Shown here: positions 10,701 through 19,700 of the stretch, one piece after another
How the letters are laid out: every line of letters begins with the position of its first letter
How positions within the stretch are numbered: the stretch's first letter is position 1
Origin: Blastocatellia bacterium AA13
GTDB lineage: Bacteria > Acidobacteriota > Blastocatellia > UBA7656
DNA: 64,000 nucleotides
Assembly: GCA_003222245.1 (NCBI GenBank)
Contig: QHVH01000008.1
Span: forward strand, 62,001-126,000
Reading direction: 5' to 3'
The notes under the pieces: model-generated
Databases searched by the model: none
The model's input: the letters and a program-made list of their open reading frames with translations, nothing else
What the model was told of the DNA's origin: nothing
Translations under genes and position numbers: made by a program

Positions 10701-13700
10701 GGCCGCGCTCAGGCGCGATGGCGGGGCGTCGCTGGATACTTCGTCAATCCCGTCGCCGTTCGCACTCAAGTCTGCGCGCGTCGCTCTTTTGAAGCCTTAC
10801 TGGATGAAAGCCGGCTGGATCTGATCGAAGCGCTCGAACATCAGGATTATCCCTTCGCGTTGCTGGTCGAACAGCTTGCTCCGGCCCGAGACCTGAGCAG
10901 GCCGCCGATCTTTCAGATAATGCTGGTGCTTGAAAAGTCTCGCCGCCTTGATGAAAAGGGACTATCCGCCTTTGCGCTGGGTGAAGCCGGGGCCTTCATG
11001 AAGGTCGGCCCGTTGTTGCTCGAGTCTATGAATCTGCCGATAAGATCCGCTCAGGTAGATCTCTCATTCGTCGTTGCCGAAGTTCGTGACGGACTGGCAG
11101 TCTCGATTGAGTACAACTCTAAATTGTTTGACGCGCCGACCGTCGGGAGGATCGCCGGCCATTTCAGGAGTCTGATCAGAGGTGTGACTGAAGACGCGCA
11201 ATCGCTCGCTGCCGACCTGCCTCTCTTGAGCCGTGCCGAGCACAGCCAGTTGCTTCTCGAGTGGAATGACATACCGGAGGTGCGCTTCGAACGGAGTGGA
11301 CTGCATGAAGACTTTGAGATTCAGACTCGCGCCACTCCGGATAGAATCGCGGTCTTCTTTGAATACGACTCCATCAGCTATGAGGAACTCAACAGGCAGG
11401 CGAATCAACTGGCTCGTAGCCTATTGACCTTAGGCGTCGGACCGGAAACTCGCGTCGGGATATGCCTCAATCGCTCAGACAAAATGATTGTCGCTCTGCT
11501 GGGCGTTCTGAAAGCTGGAGGCGCTTATGTGCCGCTGGACCCGAAATATCCACGCGAGAGAATCTCTTTTCAATTGAAAGACGCCGATGTGCGAATTCTC
11601 GTGGCACAACAGGCCACATTATCAGCGGCCGAAGGCGCCGGAGTACGGATTCTTAATATTGATGACGATCGCGCCGCGACCGTCGCGCACGCTTCGACCG
11701 ATCCGGCCGTCAAGGTTTCACCCTCAAATCTGGCGTATGTTATTTACACTTCAGGTTCGACCGGCAGGCCGAAAGGGGTATGCATCGAGCACAGGAATGC
11801 GTTGACCTTTCTCGCCTGGGCCCGTGATGCATTTCCACAGGAGTCGTTCACCGGGATGCTCGCATCGACATCGATTTGCTTCGACCTGTCGATCTTCGAG
11901 CTATTCGCTCCATTGAGCCGGGGCGGCAGCATCGTACTTGTCGACAACGTTCTTGAAGTGACCCACTGTCCATCGGCCGAGAGCATAACGCTCATCAATA
12001 CGGTGCCCTCCGCGGCCGCGGCATTGCTGCGCTTGGGCGGACTGCCGAAGTCGGCGGCTATCGTCAACCTTGCCGGCGAACCGCTCTCCGCCGCGCTCGT
12101 TCAACAACTCTACGAGCACGGCTCGGTTGAGCGTGTGATCAATCTCTACGGGCCGAGCGAAGATACGACGTATTCAACTTTCGAAGTCATCGAGCGATCC
12201 TCGACTGATGCTCCGGCGATTGGACGTCCAATCGCAAACACGCGAGTCTACATTCTCGATTCAAACCTCTGCCCAGTGCCCGCGTGGTTGACCGGCGAGC
12301 TGGTAATCAGCGGCGCCGGCCTGGCTCGAGGCTACCTGAATCGTCCTGAGCTTACGGCGGAAAAATTTCTGCCTGATCCATTTGCTTTGGACGCGGGCAG
12401 CCGAATGTACAGGACCGGCGATGGATCTCGGCGGCGCGAGGACGGGCGAATTCAGTTTCAAGGCAGAGCCGATCAGCAAATCAAGCTGAGAGGTTTCAGA
12501 ATCGAACTTGAAGAGATCGAGCACCTGATGAGATCCGCGAGATCGGTGATCGACGCAGCCTGCAAGGTGATCGAGGATTCGGCGGGCGAGAAACAGCTTG
12601 TCGCTTACGCGGCGGTGGACGGAGCATCGGATAAACAGTTTGGAACAACAATAAAGTCGTTCCTTCGACAACGCCTGCCCGAATATATGATTCCGGCGAC
12701 GGTCGTCGTTATGGAATCGCTGCCGCTGACTCCTAACGGAAAGATCGATCGCAAGGCGCTCCCGGCCCCAGCCTCCAACGGCGGCGGTCACAAGACGAGT
12801 CTGGCGCGTCCGCTCTCACTGCCGGAGGAGTTGTTGGCCGGCATCTGGTCCGATCTGCTCCGGCTCGAGCATGTGGATCGCCGGGACAATTTTTTCGAGC
12901 TCGGCGGTCACTCGCTTGTCGCTACGGGCGTGACATCGCATGTCAGACGAGTATTCGGCGTTGATTTGCCGTTGCAGGCTATATTCGAAAGCCCGGTCTT
13001 ATTCGAGCAGGCAGCGGCCATTGAACTTTTGCTTCGCGGGCCGTCGCCACGCGGCGAGCCGCCTCCGACAACGGCCTCGCACCGCCGGACATTGCCTTTA
13101 TCATATGCGCAGCGGCGCCTCTGGCTCATCGACCAGATGCAGCCGGGCGATCACGCGTACAACATTCCCGCCGTGATCCGTCTCGACGGATCGCTCAACC
13201 CGGAGGTGTTGCATTCCGCGATCAACGAAGTGGTGCGCCGCCACGAGTCGATGAGGACCTCGTTCCCATACTCGGGCGTACATCCCGTACAACTCGTGGC
13301 CGAGCGTTTGGACGCCGTCATCCCCTTGATCGACTTGAGCGGTCTCGCGAGTTCCGACCGAGCCGCCGCGGCAATGACTCTAGCCACGGAGCAAGCGCAA
13401 ACGAGTTTTGACCTTTCCGCATTGCCGTTAATCCGGTTCGGCCTGCTCAAGCTTTCAGACTCGGAGCACCTCCTGGTTATGGTCATGCACCACATCATTT
13501 CCGATGGGTGGTCGCTGGGCGTGCTGGTGAAGGAGCTTGCGGCGCTGCACGATGCCGCGACGCTTGGAAGGCCGTCGGAGCTGGCCGAGCTTGCGCTTCA
13601 GTACGGCGACTATTCACTGTGGCAGCATGAATGGCTCGAGCAGCGACTGGCTGCCGACCTTGATTACTGGAAGGAGAAACTTGCGGGCGCTCCTGTTACG

Positions 13701-16700
13701 GAGCTGCCAACCGACTATCCGCGGCCGGCAGTCCCGAGCCAAAGAGGCGCGGGCGCCGGCTTCGAGCTTGACCAGTTATTATGCGCGCGGCTGAACGATG
13801 TAGCGCGAATCTCCAATGCAACATTGTTTATGGTACTGATGAGCGCTTTTCACGCGCTGCTGTCGAGATACACAGGTGAAAACGACATTACGATCGGAAC
13901 TCCTATTGCGAACAGAAATCGCGCCGAGCTGGAACCCCTCATCGGTTTCTTCGTTAACACGCTGCCGCTTCGACTAAAAGGCAATGCGGGCGAGACCTTT
14001 CAAGACCGCGTGGCTGCTATGAAGGAGACGGCGCTCGACGCCTACGCGCATCAGGACGCGCCGTTCGAGAAAATAGTCGAAGCCGTTCAGCCGGCCAGAA
14101 TGCATGGAAGCCAGCCTTTGTTCCGCACGATGCTGACGCTTCAGAACGCTCCGCTTCCGGAGCTGAGGCTCCGCGGTCTGACGTTGCGCAGGCTGGAGAC
14201 TGAGAGCGCCTCTTCGAAATTCGAGATCACCTTCTCGCTCGAAGAGTCTGAGCGCAGGCTGAAAGGCACGGTCGAATACAGCACCGACTTGTTCAACCAC
14301 TCCACGATCGATCGAATGATCGGGCACTTCCAAACACTGCTCGAAGCAGTTGTTTCAAGCCCGCAAGCGGTAGTTGACGAGATCGACCTGATGCGGCCGG
14401 CCGAGCGCAACCAGGTGCTCGAGGGCTGGAATCAGACCGACAGGGATTTCGGTGACGCCGCTCTTCTTCACCAGCTATTCGAGGCACAGGCGGACAAAAC
14501 TCCGGACCGGATCGCGGTCACCACTTCCGACTGTTCGCTAACCTACATGAGTCTGAGCGTGAGAGCCGATCAGATAGCACGGCGGCTGCGATCGCTTGGA
14601 ATCGGGCCGGATGCGATCACGGGGTTATTCGCCGAGCGGTCCCTCGAGATGGTCATCGGAATGATCGGCATTCTGAAAGCCGGATCTGCTTATCTCCCGA
14701 TCGATCCTTCGCTGCCCGCCGAACGCATCCGGTTCATAGTTGAAGATGCAGGAGTCGGCGTCGTAGTGACTCAGGAAGAACTGGCAGAAGCTTTGCCCTC
14801 CGGTCAATCGATCGTAACGTTGTCTAAGAACGGTTCGACTGATGTGATATCCGGAGAAGCTCCTGTCCATTCTGTTTCAGGCGCCGTTCAGGACAATCTC
14901 GCATATGTGTTGTATACGTCCGGATCGACCGGGCGGCCCAAAGGCATCGGCGTTACGCACCGGTCAATTCACAATCATATGCGCTGGTTCGTCGAGGACT
15001 GCCCTCTTTGCGAAGATGACCGAGTCCTCCAGAAGACCGCGTTTGGGTTCGACGCGTCTGTCTGGGAGTTCTTTGCGCCCTTAATGACGGGGGCTGAGCT
15101 CATTATGGCTTCGCCGGGCGGGCAGAAGGATGCGCAGTATCTGTCGCGGGTGATGGCGGAGCAGTCGATTACAATCGCTCAATTTGTTCCATCGATGCTC
15201 CGGCTTGTCGTCGAAGAGAGCGCGTTCGCGGAATGCAATACGCTCAAGGTTGTGTACTGCGGAGGCGAACCTCTGACGGCGGATCTCCAGGCAAATTTCC
15301 ATGCCCGCTGCGCGGCTGAACTGCGGAATTTGTATGGACCAACCGAAGCGACGATAGACACGATCTCGTGGAGATGCGACCGACGCGGTGAATCGGCGCC
15401 GATCCCGATCGGGCGGCCCGTTTCAAACGCGAGAGCTTACATTCTTGATCGCCTGCTCCAGCCGGTTCCTACAGGTGTTGTCGGCGAGCTTTGTCTTGGA
15501 GGCGAATGTCTGGCGCGGGGATACATAGGACGTTCCGAGTTGACCGCCGCCGCGTTTATCCCGAATTCATTCGACGGCGAAGGCAGCCGCCTTTATCGAA
15601 CAGGCGACCTGACTCGCTTTCTCGCCGATGGAACCATTCAATATCTCGGCCGCCTGGATCAGCAACTCAAGATCAGAGGCTTTCGCGTCGAGATCGAGGA
15701 GATCGAAGCCGCCATCACAAGACATCCCGAGATCCGCGATGCGGCCGTCATCGCTCGTGAACGGCGGCCGGGACAGATCGCCCTCGCTGCCTATCTCACG
15801 CCGATTGGCGACGAGCCGCCCGATGCCGCCGCCCTTCGACAGTTTCTCAAGCGGGATCTGCCCGATTACATGCTCCCCGATGTCTTTGTGAGGTTGAAGT
15901 CACTTCCGCGAACCGTGAACGGCAAAATAGATCGGCGTGCGCTGCCCGCGCCGAGTTGGGAGCGCGATCCGTCAATTCCAGTTGCTGAGCCGGAGACGCC
16001 GACCCAGAGACTCATTGCCGAGACGTTAGCGGCTCTGCTTGGAATCGAGCGGGTAGGCATCGCCGAAAACTTTTTCGAGCTTGGAGGCCATTCGCTAATT
16101 GCGGCTCAATTAGCAACGCGCCTCCGCGAATCGCTCAGGGTTGACGTGACGATTCGCAGCATCCTCGAGCGCCCGACAGTAGCCCGGCTTTCCGATCACA
16201 TTGACCAGATGACCGAATCAAGCGGACTCGCAATCCGTTTCTCCGGGGCCGCTCCGATTCCCCGCGCGCATCGCACGCCGGCCGGGCCTGACGCAACGCT
16301 GCTGCCGATGTCGTACGCGCAGCAACGACTATGGTTGATACACCAGATCGATCCCAGCAATCCCTCTTACAACATGCCCGCCGTGGTGCGGCTCACAGGC
16401 GACCTGAACGTCGAAGCGCTGCGGGATTCCATCAACGATGTGATTGCGCGGCACGAAGCGTTGAGGACCAGCTTTCCATCTCTTTCGACTCAACCGGCGC
16501 AGGTCATCAGCGGGACATTGAAGATTGAGATGCCCTCCGTCGATTTGTCGGGCCATCCGGAAACGCTTCGAGAGAGTGAAGCGATGAAGCTCGCCTCCGA
16601 TGAAGCATCGCGGGGCTTCGACCTCGCGCAAGCGCCGCTGTTTCGGTTCACGCTGATCAAGCTGTCTCACACCCATCATCTGCTCGTCATGGTGATGCAC

Positions 16701-19700
16701 CACATAATCTCGGACGGCTGGTCCATGGGGGTGCTGGTGCGTGAGCTGTGCGCCCTGTACGACGCGCGGGTCAACAAGACGCGCGCGGATCTGGCGGAGC
16801 TCGCGATCCAGTATGGCGACTATTCGGTCTGGCAGCGCGACTGGCTGCGCGGCGAGCGGCTGGAAAGAGAACTCGACTACTGGAGACGCGAGCTCGAAGG
16901 CGCTCCAACGCATATTGACCTGCCGACCGACCGCTTGCATCCCGCCGCGATGGGCCACCGGGGCGCGACGTTGAACCTCGTTTTGAACTCGCGTTTGAGC
17001 AGCGAATTGAGCCGTCTAGCGAAGAGCCGCAATGCAACGCCGTTTATGGTGCTGCTCGCGGCTTTCTACACGTTGTTGGCCAGATACAGCGGGCAACAAG
17101 ACATCGTAATCGGGACGCCGGTCGCCAATCGGGATCTCGCCGAAATCGAGCCTTTGATCGGATTCTTCGTTAACACGCTTCCGATCAGGATCAAAGCCGC
17201 GCATCGCGACACGTTTGGAGTTTTGCTTGAGCGCGTCAAGAGCACGACGCTGGCGGCGTACACGCATAAGGAGGCGCCCTTCGAGAAGATCATGGAAGCG
17301 CTGCGTCCGACGAGAGGGACGAGCGGCCATCCGCTGTTTCAGGTCATGTTCGCGCTCCAGAATACTCCGATGCCGGCGCTTCGCCTCTCTGGACTCGACG
17401 TCGACGTAGAGTATGTTGACAGCGGCACAGCCAAGTTCGACCTTTCCGTTCTGATGACCGCGGCCGAGGATCGGCTCGAAGCGATCTTCGAATACAGCAC
17501 GGAACTCTTCGACCGTCCTACGATCTCTCGTCTCGCGTCGCATTTCGAACAGTTGTTGGCCGAGATCATTAAGGACCCGGCCCAGCCCATCTCCGATTTA
17601 CAGATTCTAACGCCCGAAGAGCTCGCGCTCTTTTATGAGCACGAGTCTCCGGCAAACTCGGACGACCGCGTGAGGACGCGCGGTCGGCTGTTCGTGCTGG
17701 ATGCCAATCTGCAGCCGACGCCGGCCGGTGTCATCGGCGATTTGTATTCAGAAGGCGCGATCCTACTAGGCGAAAGTTTGAACAAGGATGATGGAACCGA
17801 TGATGGAACCGACGAGATGTTGATTCCGGATTCGGCAGCCGGAATACCGAGCGGCCGTCTCCATCGAACCGGGGATCTCGCGCGCCGTCTGCCGGACGGC
17901 ACAATCGAGTTGGTGAATCCGTTTGATGCGACAGCCCGCGTGCGCGGATTGCGTGTTTGGCCCACCAGGATAGAGGCCGTCTTGAGCAAGCATCCATCAG
18001 TACGACAGGCCGCGGCAGCGATTTCGTCACCGGAGACACTCACCGCCTACGTAGTCGCTCAGCAACATCACGGTCTCGCCGTTAACGAACTGCGGAGCTA
18101 TCTGGAATCAACACTGCCCGCCCATATGATCCCGTCCGCGTTTGTGTTTCTGGAGTCTCTGCCTTTAACCGAAGCTGGTGATTTGGACCGGAACCGTCTA
18201 CCAGCTCCCGGCGCCGATGACGAGGAGAACCTCGGCGCGCAGGAATCGGCCGGAGCAATCGAGACCGAGCTTCAGGTAATCTGGTCCAAAGTGCTCGGCG
18301 TTGATCGTGTCAAGCAGTATGACAACTTCTTCGATCTCGGCGGTCATTCCCTGCTTGCAACCCAACTCATCTCCGAGATTCGCGAGGCACTCGACATTGA
18401 CGTTCCTCTACGCAAAGTATTCGAGTCGCCGACTATCAGAGGACTAACGGAGTACATAAGACAAGAACAACGCGACGGGATAAATTCGGGCCGCACCAAG
18501 TGGGAGGCGAGACCAAGCAAAACAAGCAGGACGGCGGACGACACGGTCGAAGCGCCGGCCATTTGGCCGAACTCGGAGCGACGTCAATGGGCGCTGTCAT
18601 TCTCGCAACAACGGATCTGGCTGCTCAGCCAACTCGATCCAATCACCCCCGCGCACAACATTAGCCGAGTGCTCGCGCTTGAAGGCGCCCTGGACATCAA
18701 TGCGCTGCGGCAGTCGCTTAATGAAATTGTCCGCCGCCACGAAACGCTGAGAAGCGGCTTCGGATGGTCGGTCGCGGGGCCTGTACAAACGATCGCAGCC
18801 GAGATCGAGGTTCAGTTGCCTCTAACGGACCTGAGCACGGAATCGGCCGCCCGCGATATCGATTCCGCTGCGCGCGGGATAATAGATGCCGAAACAACAA
18901 AGCCATTCAATCTGGGTAGTCCGCCGCTCTTGAGAGCCGGCGTGGTGAAGTTGGCGGATGATCGGCACAACCTGATCCTGACGATGCATCGGATCATCTC
19001 GGACGAATGGTCGCTGGATGTGTTAACTCATGAGCTGTCCGAGATCTACGGCGCGCTCGCGGATAATAAGCCATCGCCGCTCACGAGCCTGCCGATTCAG
19101 TACCGCGACTTCGCGGTCTGGCAGCGAGAGTGGGTTCGTGATGGAGCCGGCGCACAAGTCCAATACTGGAAAGAGGAGTTGGAAGGCATTGCTCGGCTCG
19201 ATCTGCCCGCGGATCGGCCTCGGCCTCAGGTCACAAGCTATCAGGGCCGTCGAGAACGCCTGGATCTCGGCGTATCGCTTGCGCAGTCCGTAAAACAGAT
19301 GTGCCGGCGCGAAGGATTAACTCCGCGAATCCTGGCGCTCGCCGCATTCAAAGTGCTGTTGAACAGGTACACCGGCCAGGAGGACATCGCCGTTGGCGTG
19401 CTGGCAGCCAATCGAGATCGAGATGAGACGGCTGCGTTGATAGGTCCGCTCGCAAACACACTGGTAATGCGAAGCCGGCTCACGCCGCGCGATCCTATGC
19501 GCGAATTCATCCAGAGAGAGAGGCAGCTCTCGATTCGCGCTCACCTCAACCAGGATGTTCCTTTTGAAAAGTTAATCGAAGACCTGGAACCTGGTGGAGA
19601 TCTCGGCCGGTCGGGACTCTCTCGAGTGAGATTTGAGCAGCACCGGACGCCGGTGTTACTGCCCGACTGGGGCGCGGTTCGCGTAACGAGAATCGATCAC

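Noticed and set aside
12261-12791. Long antisense open frames across NRPS genes (also at 16329-16958, 20784-21608, 38951-39880, 42239-43165)
   Set aside because: Shadows of GC-rich coding on the plus strand; compositionally Arg-rich, no motifs.
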